Shown in pieces: positions 33,789 through 42,904 of a DNA stretch of 64,000 nt. The DNA comes from Pseudomonas chlororaphis subsp. piscium (GTDB lineage Bacteria > Pseudomonadota > Gammaproteobacteria > Pseudomonadales > Pseudomonadaceae). The first letter of the stretch is position 1. Every line of letters starts with the position of its first letter. The stretch lies in the NCBI RefSeq assembly GCF_003850345.1, contig NZ_CP027707.1, positions 2,480,001 through 2,544,000 of the forward strand, in the 5' to 3' direction. The translations under genes and the position numbers were made by a program. The notes under the pieces were generated by a model. The model was not told where the DNA came from and did no database searches. It worked only from the letters and a program-made list of their open reading frames with translations.

Positions 33789-35123
33789 ATGGCCCGTGCC
33801 CGCTACAAACAACTGGTCGATGGTTTTGCCGCCGATATCCGTGGCGGTGCATTGCCGCCCGGCACCCGCTTGCCCACCCACCGTGAACTGGCCGCCAGGG
33901 AAGGGCTGGCCCTGGTGACGGCATCGCGGGTCTATGCCGAACTGGAGGCCATGGGCCTGATCAGTGGCGAGACCGGGCGCGGCACCTTTGTCCGCGAGAC
34001 CGCGCTGCCACCGGGGCAGGGCATCGACCAGCAGGCGACCGCGGCGGGCACCCTGGATCTCAATTTCAACTATCCGGCGTTGCCCGGGCAGGCCGAAGTG
34101 CTGCGCGGCGGCCTGCGCCAGCTGGCGGCTGCCGGTGACCTGGAGGCGCTGCTGCGCTACCAGCCCCACAGTGGCCGCAGCCATGAGCGGGCCGCCGTGG
34201 CCCGGCACCTGGCGTGTCGCGGGTTGCAGGTGGACGCAGACCAGGTGTCGATCGTCAGCGGCGCCCAGCACGGCCTGGCGACCACGGTGATGGCGCTGCT
34301 CAAGCCCGGTGATGTGGTGGCCACCGATGCCCTGACCTACCCGGGGTTCAAGGTGGTGGCCGACGCCCACGGCGTGGAGCTGGTGTCGATTGCCCTGACC
34401 GAGCACGGCCCCGATCTGCAGGCCTTCGAGCAGCTATGCCGCAGCCGGCGGGTGCGGGCGGTGTATGCCATGCCGACCTTGCATAACCCCATGGGCTGGG
34501 TGCTGGACCTGGCGTGGCGCGAGCGTCTGGTGCACATAGCCCGGCAGCATCGGCTGCTGATTATCGAGGACGCCGCCTATGCCTTTCTCGCCGAGAATCC
34601 ACCCGCGCCTCTGGCGGCCCTGGCGCCGGAGCTGACGGTGTATGTGTCGGGGTTTTCCAAGAATGTCGCCACCGGGCTGCGGGTCGGTTTTGTCGTCGCG
34701 CCGCCGGCCTGGGTGCCGCCGATCGAACGGGTGATCCGCGCGACCACCTGGAACACCCCGGGGGTGATGACGGCGCTGGTCTGCAACTGGATCGACGACG
34801 GCACGGTGCAACGCCTGGAAGCCGAGAAACGCCAGGACGCGAGAACCCGCCAGAACCTGGCCAGGGAGGTGCTGGCCGGCCTGGCGTACATCGGGCATCC
34901 GGCGTCCTATTTCCTCTGGCTGCCGCTGCCCGAGGAGGTGCGCGCCGATCAGGTGGCGATGGCCTTGCTGCGGGAAAAGGTCTCGGTGTCCACCGCCGAG
35001 CCCTTTGTCAGCGCCGCGCCGGTGCCCCACGCCATCCGTTTGGCCTTGGGTTCGGTCGATATGGATCAATTGCGGGTGGCGTTGGAGCGGGTGCGGCAGG
35101 TGATTGGTCAATACGCCTATTGA
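33789..35123 (+). CDS. MocR-type regulator (GntR HTH plus aminotransferase domain)
   Basis: A 444-residue two-domain protein. Residues about 1-70 form a GntR winged helix (LPPGTRLPTHRELAAREGLA), and about 95-440 an aminotransferase class I/II fold with the PLP-binding Lys291 in SGFSKNVATGLRVGF. MocR proteins use PLP and an amino compound as signal and seldom catalyse transamination. Start 33789 (MARARYKQLVDG) removes an implausible hydrophobic extension. The divergent EamA exporter is the likely target gene. Ends in a 13-bp hairpin shared with the chemoreceptor gene. Confidence 0.88.
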   Translation: MARARYKQLVDGFAADIRGGALPPGTRLPTHRELAAREGLALVTASRVYAELEAMGLISGETGRGTFVRETALPPGQGIDQQATAAGTLDLNFNYPALPGQAEVLRGGLRQLAAAGDLEALLRYQPHSGRSHERAAVARHLACRGLQVDADQVSIVSGAQHGLATTVMALLKPGDVVATDALTYPGFKVVADAHGVELVSIALTEHGPDLQAFEQLCRSRRVRAVYAMPTLHNPMGWVLDLAWRERLVHIARQHRLLIIEDAAYAFLAENPPAPLAALAPELTVYVSGFSKNVATGLRVGFVVAPPAWVPPIERVIRATTWNTPGVMTALVCNWIDDGTVQRLEAEKRQDARTRQNLAREVLAGLAYIGHPASYFLWLPLPEEVRADQVAMALLREKVSVSTAEPFVSAAPVPHAIRLALGSVDMDQLRVALERVRQVIGQYAY

Positions 35124-35154
35124 AGGCTCCCGCGCGGCACGGCGCGGGAGCCTT
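35123..35154. terminator. Bidirectional hairpin between mocR-type and chemoreceptor genes
   Basis: AAGGCTCCCGCGC pairs perfectly with GCGCGGGAGCCTT, 13 bp with a six-base loop, between two converging genes. There is only a short T-run, so efficiency as a terminator is uncertain. Confidence 0.75.
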
Positions 35155-35160
35155 CGGCCG

Positions 35161-36789
35161 TCAGACCTTGAACTGGGTCACCAGGCCGTTGAGTTCCACC
35201 GCCAGGCGTGACAGGTCCTGGCTGGCGGCGTTGCTCTGGTTGGCCCCGGCCGAGGTCTGGGTCGCCAGGTCGCGGATATTCACCAGGTTGCGGTCGACCT
35301 CGCGGGCGACCTGGGCCTGCTCTTCGCTGGCGCTGGCGATCACCATGTTGCGTTCGTTGATCGAGGTGATGGCCTGGGTGATCTGGTCCAGGGCCAGGCC
35401 TGAGGCGCGGGCGGCTTCCAGGGTCAGGTGGGCGCGCTCGTTGCTGTGGCGCATGGCGCTCACCGCGCCTTCGGTGCCTTCTTCGATGGTGTTGATCATG
35501 CTTTCGATTTCCTGGGTCGACTGCTGGGTGCGATGGGCGAGGGCCCGCACCTCATCGGCGACCACGGCGAAACCCCGTCCGGCATCGCCGGCCCGGGCCG
35601 CCTCGATGGCCGCGTTGAGGGCCAGCAGGTTGGTCTGTTCGGCGATCGAGCGGATCACCTCCAGGACCTGACCGATATTGCGCACATCCACCGCCAGGTG
35701 TTCGACCTGCTCGCAGGTGCGGGTCACCTCGTCGGCCAGGTCGCCGATGGAGTCGACCGTGTGTTGCACCTGCTGCCGGCCGTGGTGGGCGGTGGTGTCG
35801 GTTTCCCGGGATGCCTCGGAGGTGCTGACGGCGTTGCGCGCCACTTCTTCCACGGCCGCGGTCATCTCGTTGACCGCGGTGGCGGCCTGTTCCAGTTCGT
35901 TGCTCTGCTGGTGCAGGGTCTTGCTGGAGTCCTCGGTCACCGCATGCAATTCCTCGGCGGCCGAGGCCAGTTGGCTGGAGGAATCGGCGATCTTCTGCAG
36001 GGTGCTGCGCAGGCTGTTCTGCATGCGTTGCAGGGCGTGCAGCAGGCGCGCCGGTTCGTCGTTGCCGGTCACGCTGATGGCATGGCACAGGTCGCCGCTG
36101 GCGATGGTCTCGGCGACTTCCACGGCCTGGCTCAGCGGCCGCACGATGCTGCGGGTCAGCACTATGGCCAAGCCGACGGTCAGCACCAGCACTATGACCA
36201 GGATCGTCAGCACCAACCTGACGGCGCTCTGGAACACATCATTGCTGCGCGCGGCCGCCGCTTCGCCACCGTGGGTATTCACCTCGACCACGGTCAGCAG
36301 CTCCTTGAGCATGGCGTCGGCATTGGCCAGGAAGGGGCCGCCGTCGACGATCGCGATCGCCTCGTCCTTGCGCCCCTGGCGCGCCAGGTCGAGGACGCGC
36401 TGCTGGTCCTTGAGGTACAGCGCCTTGACGCCAAGGAAGCGCGCGTACGCGGCCTTTTCCTCGGGGGCGATACTGAGCTTTTCGTAGACCAGTTGCTGGG
36501 CCGACAATTGCTCTTCGAGCTGATTGATCCGGTCCAGCAGGGCCTCGACGTCGCTTCTGTCGCGTACCACCAGCTGGCGCAGGGTCAGGGTGCGGATCTG
36601 GGTGCTGGTCAGGGCCATGGCGTTGGCCGCGACGATCGAGGGCAGCCAGTTCCTGTCGACCTCGAGCGACTGCTCGTTCATGCGCCGCATTTCCAGCAGG
36701 GAGAAGGTCCCGAGCGCAACCGCCAGCAGCGCGATCAGGGCAAAGCTGAGGCCTGCACGGCGGGAAATGTTCATCGATCGTAAAAGCAT
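35161..36789 (-). CDS. Methyl-accepting chemotaxis protein
   Basis: A 542-residue chemoreceptor from ATG 36789 (AAGGA upstream). One transmembrane helix at about 13-32, a periplasmic four-helix-bundle sensor to about 175, a second helix near [20 protein letters not shown], a HAMP linker ([20 protein letters not shown]), and the signalling domain with the conserved hairpin [20 protein letters not shown] and flanking methylation helices. Ligand is unknown; 4HB sensors often bind small organic acids or amino acids. A 17-bp palindrome lies about 200 bases upstream. Confidence 0.92.
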   Translation of the reverse strand: MLLRSMNISRRAGLSFALIALLAVALGTFSLLEMRRMNEQSLEVDRNWLPSIVAANAMALTSTQIRTLTLRQLVVRDRSDVEALLDRINQLEEQLSAQQLVYEKLSIAPEEKAAYARFLGVKALYLKDQQRVLDLARQGRKDEAIAIVDGGPFLANADAMLKELLTVVEVNTHGGEAAAARSNDVFQSAVRLVLTILVIVLVLTVGLAIVLTRSIVRPLSQAVEVAETIASGDLCHAISVTGNDEPARLLHALQRMQNSLRSTLQKIADSSSQLASAAEELHAVTEDSSKTLHQQSNELEQAATAVNEMTAAVEEVARNAVSTSEASRETDTTAHHGRQQVQHTVDSIGDLADEVTRTCEQVEHLAVDVRNIGQVLEVIRSIAEQTNLLALNAAIEAARAGDAGRGFAVVADEVRALAHRTQQSTQEIESMINTIEEGTEGAVSAMRHSNERAHLTLEAARASGLALDQITQAITSINERNMVIASASEEQAQVAREVDRNLVNIRDLATQTSAGANQSNAASQDLSRLAVELNGLVTQFKV

Positions 36790-36992
36790 GACTGTGTTCC
36801 TTGTGGCGGCAAAAGGCACAACCTGCGCGGCATCCGGCAGGTTCGCAGCAGAGCGGCGCGCGCTCGGAAAGGCTCCGGGGCGTCGTCGGTTCTTGCAGGC
36901 AAGGCAGGCGGGAGGCGCATCGTGGCGCCTTCTTTTATGGGGTCTTCCGGTGTGGGCGGGGTTGCCCGGGCCCCGGCCGGAGAGGTGGCGAT

Positions 36993-37009
36993 GATATCAC
37001 AGTGATATC
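36993..37009. promoter_or_regulatory. Perfect 17-bp palindrome upstream of the chemoreceptor gene
   Basis: GATATCAC-A-GTGATATC is a perfect inverted repeat with a one-base centre, located about 200 bases upstream of the chemoreceptor start and after the end of the sulP gene. Its symmetry and AT core suggest an operator for a dimeric regulator; none was identified. Confidence 0.45.
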
Positions 37010-37020
37010 GATGGCGTCGG

Positions 37021-37047
37021 CGAGGTGGAGCGCGCGGCTCCACCTCG
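37021..37047 (-). terminator. Hairpin after the SulP transporter gene
   Basis: CGAGGTGGAGC pairs with GCTCCACCTCG around a five-base loop, seven bases past the minus-strand stop at 37054. No T-run follows, but the stem is strong. Confidence 0.65.
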
Positions 37048-37053
37048 AGGGGC

Positions 37054-38499
37054 TTAACCCTGCTGGATGCCCGCGCGTTTCAGCAACTGCTTGCAGCGTT
37101 CGGACAGGTGGGTCACCCGCAGGTGTTTGCCGGCCTTGCTGTAGCGTTCGCGCAGGGTTTTCAGGGCGGCGATGGCCGAGTAGTCGACGAAGCTCAGGTG
37201 GCGGCAGTCGAGGGTCACCTGGGCCGGGTCGCCCGCCGGGTCGAAGTGGTTGAGGAAGGGCGTGGTCGAGGCGAAGAACAGGGTGCCGTGGACCCGGTAC
37301 AGCTTGCTGCCGTCGGCTTCCTCGTGGCTGTCGGCGTAGAGTTCGCGCGAATGCTGCCAGGCGAAGTTGAGGGCGGCGATGACGATGCCGCACAGCACCG
37401 CGATGGCGAGGTCGGTGAACACGGTGATGATGGTCACCGCGACGATCACCAGCATGTCGTTCAGCGGCACTTTGTGCAGCACCCGCAGCGAGCCCCAGGC
37501 GAAGGTCTGCTGGGCCACCACGAACATCACCCCGACCAGCGCCGCCAGCGGAATGCGCTCGATCAGGGGCGAGAGGAACAGCACGAACAGCAGGATCATC
37601 ACCCCGGCGACCACCCCGGACAGCCGGCCGCGGCCGCCGGAACTGAGGTTGATCACGGTCTGGCCGATCATTGCGCAACCGCCCATGCCGCCGAACAGGC
37701 CGGAGGCGATATTGGCCGCGCCCAGGGCCACGCACTCGCGGTCCGGGAAGCTGCGGCTCTCGGTGATTTCGTCGGTGAGGTTGAGGGTCAGCAGGGTTTC
37801 CAGCAAACCGACCATGGCCATCAGGAAGGCGTAGGGGGCGATGATGCCCAGGGTTTCCAGGTTCCATGGAATCTCCGGCAGCACCAGGCTTGGCAGGCCG
37901 CCGGCGATATGGGCCATGTCGCCCAGGGTGCGGGTTGGCAGGCCCAGCAGGTGGACCAGCAGGCCGACTCCGAGGATCGCCACCAGCGCCGGCGGCACCG
38001 CGCGGCTCAGGCGCGGCAGCCAGTGGACGATCGCCATGGTCAGCGCCACCAGCCCGAGCATCAGCCACAGGGGAGTGCCGCCGAGCCAGTGTTCATCGGT
38101 CTTGAAGTGCTCCAGCTGGGCCAGGGCAATGATGATCGCCAGGCCGTTGACGAAGCCGAGCATCACCGGATACGGCACGATCCGCACCAGCTTGCCCAGG
38201 CGCAGCAGGCCGAAGGCGATCATGACCAGCCCGCCCAGCAGCACCGTGGCCAGCAGGTACTGCACGCCGTGTTGCACCACCAGCGCGACGATCACCACCG
38301 CCATCGACCCGGCGGCGCCGGAAATCATCCCCGGGCGGCCGCCGAACAGGGCGGTCAGGGTGCAGATGATAAAGGCGCCATACAGGCCCATCAGCGGGTT
38401 GAGGTGGGCGACCAGGGCGAAGGCGATGCACTCGGGCACCAGGGCGAAAGCGGTGGTGAGTCCGGCCAGGACGTCGGCGCGAAGGCGAGCGGGTTTCAT
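37054..38499 (-). CDS. SulP-family anion transporter with STAS domain
   Basis: A 481-residue inner-membrane transporter. Ten to fourteen hydrophobic segments cover about residues 15-370, with the SulP signature near GLYGAFIICTLTALFGGRPG, followed by a STAS domain at about 395-475 (VTLDCRHLSFVDYSAIAALK). Bacterial SulP proteins carry sulfate, bicarbonate or dicarboxylates; nothing here identifies the anion. A plain carbonic anhydrase partner is not adjacent (the exported one is 25 kb away). Confidence 0.88.
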   Translation of the reverse strand: MKPARLRADVLAGLTTAFALVPECIAFALVAHLNPLMGLYGAFIICTLTALFGGRPGMISGAAGSMAVVIVALVVQHGVQYLLATVLLGGLVMIAFGLLRLGKLVRIVPYPVMLGFVNGLAIIIALAQLEHFKTDEHWLGGTPLWLMLGLVALTMAIVHWLPRLSRAVPPALVAILGVGLLVHLLGLPTRTLGDMAHIAGGLPSLVLPEIPWNLETLGIIAPYAFLMAMVGLLETLLTLNLTDEITESRSFPDRECVALGAANIASGLFGGMGGCAMIGQTVINLSSGGRGRLSGVVAGVMILLFVLFLSPLIERIPLAALVGVMFVVAQQTFAWGSLRVLHKVPLNDMLVIVAVTIITVFTDLAIAVLCGIVIAALNFAWQHSRELYADSHEEADGSKLYRVHGTLFFASTTPFLNHFDPAGDPAQVTLDCRHLSFVDYSAIAALKTLRERYSKAGKHLRVTHLSERCKQLLKRAGIQQG

Positions 38500-38662
38500 G
38501 GTTTACCTGAAAGGGTGGCCAGCAGTGGCCGGGGATTGTGGAGAAGGCGGCGGATGTTACGGAATAGCTGTCGTGCCGGCCACCCGGGGCTTGTATTGAC
38601 GGGCGAGCGCGGCAAGACTGCGCGCCCGCAGCAGCACAACCCCGGCCAGCCAAGGAGCCTCC

Positions 38663-39022
38663 ATGCCATCAAGCAAACGCGAGCAGGCGCGTCTCGAACG
38701 CCGCCTGGTCGCCAGCCTCACCGACGCCTGCGAAACCGCCAAGGCGCAAATCGTCGGCTTCTCCTGACTGACCCATGTGCTCGATTACGCGGCGTTTCCC
38801 GCCAGCCTGAGGGTGGTGTGGGTCTTCGACACCCAGGCCAGCAAGACCCAGGCCCTGGCCAGCGGGCAGGGCGAACGCATGCTCGAACTGACGGCCATGG
38901 CCCTGCATGAAGCCGGCGTGGAGTTGCGGGCGCTGGCGGCCCATGTGCGGTACGACAGCGAAGAGCAATGCCAGCGCATCAATGGCGGCAACTGGCAAAA
39001 ACGCCTGGCGCGGCTGGGCTGA
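38663..39022 (+). pseudogene. Conserved small 'Fis-like' protein gene interrupted by in-frame TGA
   Basis: Starting at ATG 38663, with AAGGAG before it, the frame reads RLVASLTDACETAKAQIVGF, then Ser and TGA at 38765-38767, then continues in the same frame for 84 codons (THVLDYAAFPASLRVVWVF through NGGNWQKRLARLG). As I recall the Pseudomonas homologues, often labelled Fis-family regulator although they lack a Fis HTH, the stop position is Trp (TGG). So this is a TGG-to-TGA nonsense change, readthrough, or a sequencing error. Both halves otherwise look intact and recently functional. Confidence 0.7.
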
Positions 39023-39190
39023 GAGCCGCTGAAAAGCGCGGCTAAACGCCGCACCCGACCATGGTCGCACACAACCTGTCATCCATTTGGCAGGAAGAGG
39101 GCCGCCGCGTTTTGCTACCATGCGTGGCTTTTACGGATGAGCCGCCCGGCGGGTCATCTGGATTTTCGGCTCCTCAAAGGGCGGTAACGA

Positions 39191-39796
39191 ATGAGTGTTT
39201 TGTTGAGTCGCCGCGAGGTGATTGCAGGTATGGGGGTGTTGGGTCTCGGTCTCCTGGCCGGCTGCGATACCCGGGGTCAGTTGTCGTACAAATATGGCAA
39301 GGATCTGAGCGACAAGATCATGGGCCGTACCTTCAAGCTGAAGGACACCGAGGGCAACGTCAGGACGCTCTCGAGCTATAGTGGCCTGATGCCGATGGTG
39401 TTCTTCGGTTTCACCCAGTGCCCGGCCATCTGCCCCACGACGCTGGCCCGCGCGGCCCAGGCCAAGAAACTGATGGGCCGGGACGGCGACCGCCTGCAGG
39501 TGATCTTCATCACCCTGGACCCCGAGCGGGATACCCCGGAGGTCCTCGACGCCTACGTCAAGGCCTTCGACCCGTCGTTCGTCGCGCTGTACGGCACGCT
39601 GGAGCAGACCGCGGCCACGGCCAAGGAATTCGACGTGTTCTACGAGAAGATCCCCAGCGGTTCGACCTACACCCTGTCCCACACCGCCACCAGTTTTGTC
39701 TACGACTCCCGGGGCACGTTGCGCCTTGGCTTGTCCCAATCGCTTACCGCGCAAGAGTGCGCGGAAGATCTACTGACCGTCATGGAGGTCTGCTGA
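39191..39796 (+). CDS. Sco1/SenC/PrrC-family copper protein
   Basis: A 201-residue thioredoxin-fold lipoprotein. A signal with lipobox LLAGC (Cys25) anchors it, and the copper ligands are Cys77 and Cys81 in TQCPAICP and His163 in TLSHTA. Sco proteins deliver or reduce copper for assembly of the cytochrome oxidase CuA centre or serve in redox defence. The next gene, a PCuAC chaperone, overlaps its stop (TGATG), giving the usual Sco-PCuAC pair. Confidence 0.9.
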   Translation: MSVLLSRREVIAGMGVLGLGLLAGCDTRGQLSYKYGKDLSDKIMGRTFKLKDTEGNVRTLSSYSGLMPMVFFGFTQCPAICPTTLARAAQAKKLMGRDGDRLQVIFITLDPERDTPEVLDAYVKAFDPSFVALYGTLEQTAATAKEFDVFYEKIPSGSTYTLSHTATSFVYDSRGTLRLGLSQSLTAQECAEDLLTVMEVC

Positions 39797-40287
39797 TGTA
39801 CCCGGCCCTGAATAAAACCGCTATCGCCCAACGCGCCAAACGCATCCTGATCGGCCTGTCCCTGCTGGGCCTGGCTGGCCAGGCCGGGGCCCAGACCCAG
39901 GTCGACGACGCCTGGGTACGCGCCACCGTCGCCGGGCAACAGGCGACCGGGGCCTTCATGACCCTGACCGCCAGCGATGACAGCAAGCTGCTCAGCGTCG
40001 AGTCGCCGGTGGCCAAGATCGTGCAGATTCACCAGTCGAGCATGCACAACGATGTGATGAGCATGCGCCCGGCGGACTTCGTTGCCTTGCCGGCCGGCAA
40101 GGCCGTGGCCCTGGACCCCCATGGTTATCACGTGATGCTGATCGACCTGGTGGCCCAGGTGAAGGAAGGCGACAAGGTGCCGCTGACCCTGGTGGTGGAA
40201 AATGCCAAGGGCGAGAAAGAGTCGATCAAGGTCGAGGCCCAGGCCCGCGCGCTGAACATGCCCGACCACAGCAAGATGCAGCATTGA
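39796..40287 (+). CDS. PCu(A)C-family periplasmic copper chaperone
   Basis: A 163-residue exported protein. Its signal peptide ends near GQAGAQ. The copper site pattern is visible as a His/Met-rich loop (VQIHQSSMHNDVMSMRP) and a later HGYHVML, the H(M)x10Mx21HxM-type arrangement of PCuAC. It loads copper on cytochrome c oxidase together with Sco. Start 39796 overlaps the sco stop, with GGAGG eight bases upstream. A Met/His C-terminal tail (PDHSKMQH) may bind extra copper. Confidence 0.9.
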   Translation: MYPALNKTAIAQRAKRILIGLSLLGLAGQAGAQTQVDDAWVRATVAGQQATGAFMTLTASDDSKLLSVESPVAKIVQIHQSSMHNDVMSMRPADFVALPAGKAVALDPHGYHVMLIDLVAQVKEGDKVPLTLVVENAKGEKESIKVEAQARALNMPDHSKMQH

Positions 40288-40328
40288 TGGTCAGTGGCAC
40301 CTGCGACGACCGACAGCCAGGCTGAAGC

Positions 40329-40523
40329 ATGGCCAAGGAAATCGACAACCCCTGTATCGCCGTTTGCCAGTTGAGCGGCGACCTGTGCCTGAGTTGCGGG
40401 CGCAGCAAGGACGACATCCGCCAATGGAAGCGCATGAAACGCCCGGAAAAGATGGCGGCGGTGCAGCGGGCGAGCCAGCGCTTGAAGGCGTTGCGCAAGA
40501 AAGGCGGCGGCGCCAGCCGCTGA
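40329..40523 (+). CDS. DUF1289 small protein
   Basis: A 64-residue DUF1289 protein with its four-cysteine pattern, CIAVCQLSGDLCLSCGRS, expected to bind a metal, and a basic C-terminal half (KALRKKGGGASR). The family is widespread and uncharacterised. It follows the PCuAC gene by 42 bases on the same strand and may share its transcript. Confidence 0.88.
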   Translation: MAKEIDNPCIAVCQLSGDLCLSCGRSKDDIRQWKRMKRPEKMAAVQRASQRLKALRKKGGGASR

Positions 40524-40554
40524 TTTTCCCCGGCCGGCCATTGCGTGCCGGCGT

Positions 40555-41502
40555 TCAGACTCCCGGCGTTTGCGCCGCACACTCCTGCAACCAGGCGATA
40601 CAGGCCGAGACCCGTCGCGGCATGGCCTCCAGTGTCGGATGGACGATGTAGTAGTCGTATTCGCCGCTGCGGGTAAACCCGGTGAACGGCAGCACCAGCC
40701 TGCCTTGCCCGATTGCCTCGCTGACCAGGTGCTCGCGCCCGATCGCCACGCCGGCATGGTGGATGGCGGCGGTGACGCAAAGGTCCGAGCGATCGAAAGT
40801 CACCCCGCGTTTCGGCATGGGCACGCCGTTGCCATGCTGGCGAATCCACAGCGCCCATTCGGAGTCGAAGGTGGCGTGGTCCCAGGCCAGCGAATCATGC
40901 AGCAGGGTGCACTGCTGCAGTTGCTCGACCGCCCCGATCAAACCATGGCGCTCGGCGTATTGCGGGCTGCACACCGGCGCGACCCGCTCCTGCATCAGCT
41001 TGTGCGCCACCAGCCCATGGAACTCACCATTGCCGTAGTACAGCGCCAGGTCGATCTGCCGGGTACGGAAGTCGATGCGGTCGTTGCCCACCCGCAGGTC
41101 CAGCCTGACCCCGGGAAAGCGCAGGCCGAACTCGGCCAGGCGCGGCACCAGCCAGGAATGGGCGATGGACGGGTGGGCGTACAGGGTCAGCGGCCCGGCC
41201 AGGTCGGCGTCGACCGGCTGGGCCAGGATTTCGGACAGGTCGCCCAGGGTTTGCTGGAGAATCTCGAAAATCCGTTCGCCAGCCTCGGTCAGTTCAACCC
41301 GCCGGGTCAGCCGGCGGAACAGCTGGATCGACAGCTCCGCCTCCAGCCGGGCGATGCGATGGCTGACCGCGCTGGCGGTCAGGCACAACTCATCGGCGGC
41401 CTTGCTGAAGCTCAGGTGGCGGGCCGCGACCTGGAAGGTGAACAGGTTCGAGAACTGGCTGCTGTTGAGCTTGGCATCCAGTCGGGGCGGTAGGTTGTAC
41501 AA
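40555..41502 (-). CDS. dsdC: LysR-family D-serine regulator
   Basis: A 315-residue LysR activator resembling E. coli DsdC along its length: HTH block FQVAARHLSFSKAADELCLT, then ASAVSHRIARLEAELSIQLF, and the ligand domain with SIAHSWLVPRLAEFGLRFPG and CTLLHDSLAWDHAT. DsdC activates dsdX-dsdA on sensing D-serine. Unlike E. coli, where dsdC is divergent, here it is the last gene in the same direction, 24 bases after dsdA. Confidence 0.88.
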   Translation of the reverse strand: MYNLPPRLDAKLNSSQFSNLFTFQVAARHLSFSKAADELCLTASAVSHRIARLEAELSIQLFRRLTRRVELTEAGERIFEILQQTLGDLSEILAQPVDADLAGPLTLYAHPSIAHSWLVPRLAEFGLRFPGVRLDLRVGNDRIDFRTRQIDLALYYGNGEFHGLVAHKLMQERVAPVCSPQYAERHGLIGAVEQLQQCTLLHDSLAWDHATFDSEWALWIRQHGNGVPMPKRGVTFDRSDLCVTAAIHHAGVAIGREHLVSEAIGQGRLVLPFTGFTRSGEYDYYIVHPTLEAMPRRVSACIAWLQECAAQTPGV

Positions 41503-41526
41503 GCCGGCGCTTCTCCTGTCGGTCTG

Positions 41527-42879
41527 TTATGAGCCTTGCAGCACCCGGGCGCCTTGCGCCAGATAGGCCTGCATCTCGGTGTCCGGAACCATGCTGCCGC
41601 CCGTGGCCCAGACCAGGTGGGTGGCCCGGGCGTAAGCCTCGGCGCTCATGCCGCTGCGCCGCAGGTACTGGTCACGTTGTGCCTGCACGCGGGCGATACC
41701 CGGGACACCGGCCACCGCCGAAGGCTCCAGGTGCAGCTGTTGGTGCTTGCCCATCAGCCAGACCAGGGCATGCAGTTCGTCATCGCTGACCGTGTAGTAC
41801 CCCTCGATCAGCCGCTGCATGGCGCGGCCGACAAAACCCGAGGCGCGCCCGACGGCCAGGCCGTCGGCGGCGGTGAGGTTGTCGATGCCGAAGTCCTGCA
41901 CTGACACCTCGTCATGCAGCCCGGTGTGCACCCCGAGCAGCATGCACGGCGAATGGGTGGGCTCGGCAAATATACAGTGAACGGAGTCGCCGAACGCCAG
42001 CTTCAAGCCGAACGCCACGCCGCCAGGACCGCCGCCGACGCCGCAGGGCAGGTAGACGAACAGCGGGTGCTGGGCATCGACCCGGACCCCGGCCTGTTGC
42101 AGTTGCCGGCTCAGGCGCTCGGCAGCCACGGCGTAGCCGAGGAACAGATCGGTGGAGTTCTCGTCATCGACGAAATGACAGGCCGGATCGGCGCAGGCCT
42201 GTTGCCGCCCCTGGGCCACGGCGATGCTGTAGTCGCTCTGGTATTCCATGACATTCACCCCATGGGCGCGCAGCTTGTCTTTCTTCCATTGGCGGGCGTC
42301 GGCGGACATGTGCACCGTGACCTGGAACCCCAGCCGGGCGCCCATCAGGCCGATGGACAGGCCCAGGTTGCCGGTGGAGCCCACGGCGATTCGGTAGTGG
42401 CTGAAGAGCGCTCGGGCCTCGGGCGAGTCGAGCACGCTGTAGTCCTGGTCCAGGCGCAACAGGCCGGCTTCCAGGGCCAGGCGTTCGGCATGCTTGAGTA
42501 CTTCATAGATACCGCCGCGGGCTTTGATCGACCCGGAGATCGGCAGGTGGCTGTCCTGCTTGATCCACAGCGCGCCGGGCAGGGCTTGGCCGTAACGACT
42601 GGCCAGCACCGCCTGCAAGGCCGGCAGCGGCTGGATCGGCGATTCGAGAATGCCGTTGTTGGCCAAGGTCTCGGGAAAGGCCACGCGAAAGTAGGCGGCG
42701 AAACGCCCGAGACGCGCGCTGGCGTCGGCCACGTCGGCGGCTGTCAGCGCAAGATCGCTCAGGCCATCGGCCAGGGGCGCGCGGGTGGGGGTGAACCAAG
42801 TGGTTTCGCGCAATGCCATCAGCTCTTCGAGCAGCGGGTAGCGGCGGGTCCAGGTAGCGAGTGGCTGGCCTGCGATCAT
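41527..42879 (-). CDS. dsdA: D-serine ammonia-lyase (D-serine dehydratase)
   Basis: A 450-residue fold-type II PLP enzyme converting D-serine to pyruvate and ammonia. Lys119 in SGSIKARGG forms the Schiff base, [13 protein letters not shown] is the substrate/phosphate loop region, and a Gly-rich phosphate-binding loop ([13 protein letters not shown]) follows. Length matches DsdA. Between the dsdX and dsdC genes, so D-serine detoxification or use is well supported. Confidence 0.93.
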   Translation of the reverse strand: MIAGQPLATWTRRYPLLEELMALRETTWFTPTRAPLADGLSDLALTAADVADASARLGRFAAYFRVAFPETLANNGILESPIQPLPALQAVLASRYGQALPGALWIKQDSHLPISGSIKARGGIYEVLKHAERLALEAGLLRLDQDYSVLDSPEARALFSHYRIAVGSTGNLGLSIGLMGARLGFQVTVHMSADARQWKKDKLRAHGVNVMEYQSDYSIAVAQGRQQACADPACHFVDDENSTDLFLGYAVAAERLSRQLQQAGVRVDAQHPLFVYLPCGVGGGPGGVAFGLKLAFGDSVHCIFAEPTHSPCMLLGVHTGLHDEVSVQDFGIDNLTAADGLAVGRASGFVGRAMQRLIEGYYTVSDDELHALVWLMGKHQQLHLEPSAVAGVPGIARVQAQRDQYLRRSGMSAEAYARATHLVWATGGSMVPDTEMQAYLAQGARVLQGS

Positions 42880-42904
42880 GGGGATGACTCCTGTGGCAAA
42901 GGTT

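Noticed and set aside
38760..38770. Selenocysteine at the in-frame TGA
   Set aside because: No SECIS-like hairpin is apparent after the TGA, and as I recall homologues carry Trp rather than Cys at this place.
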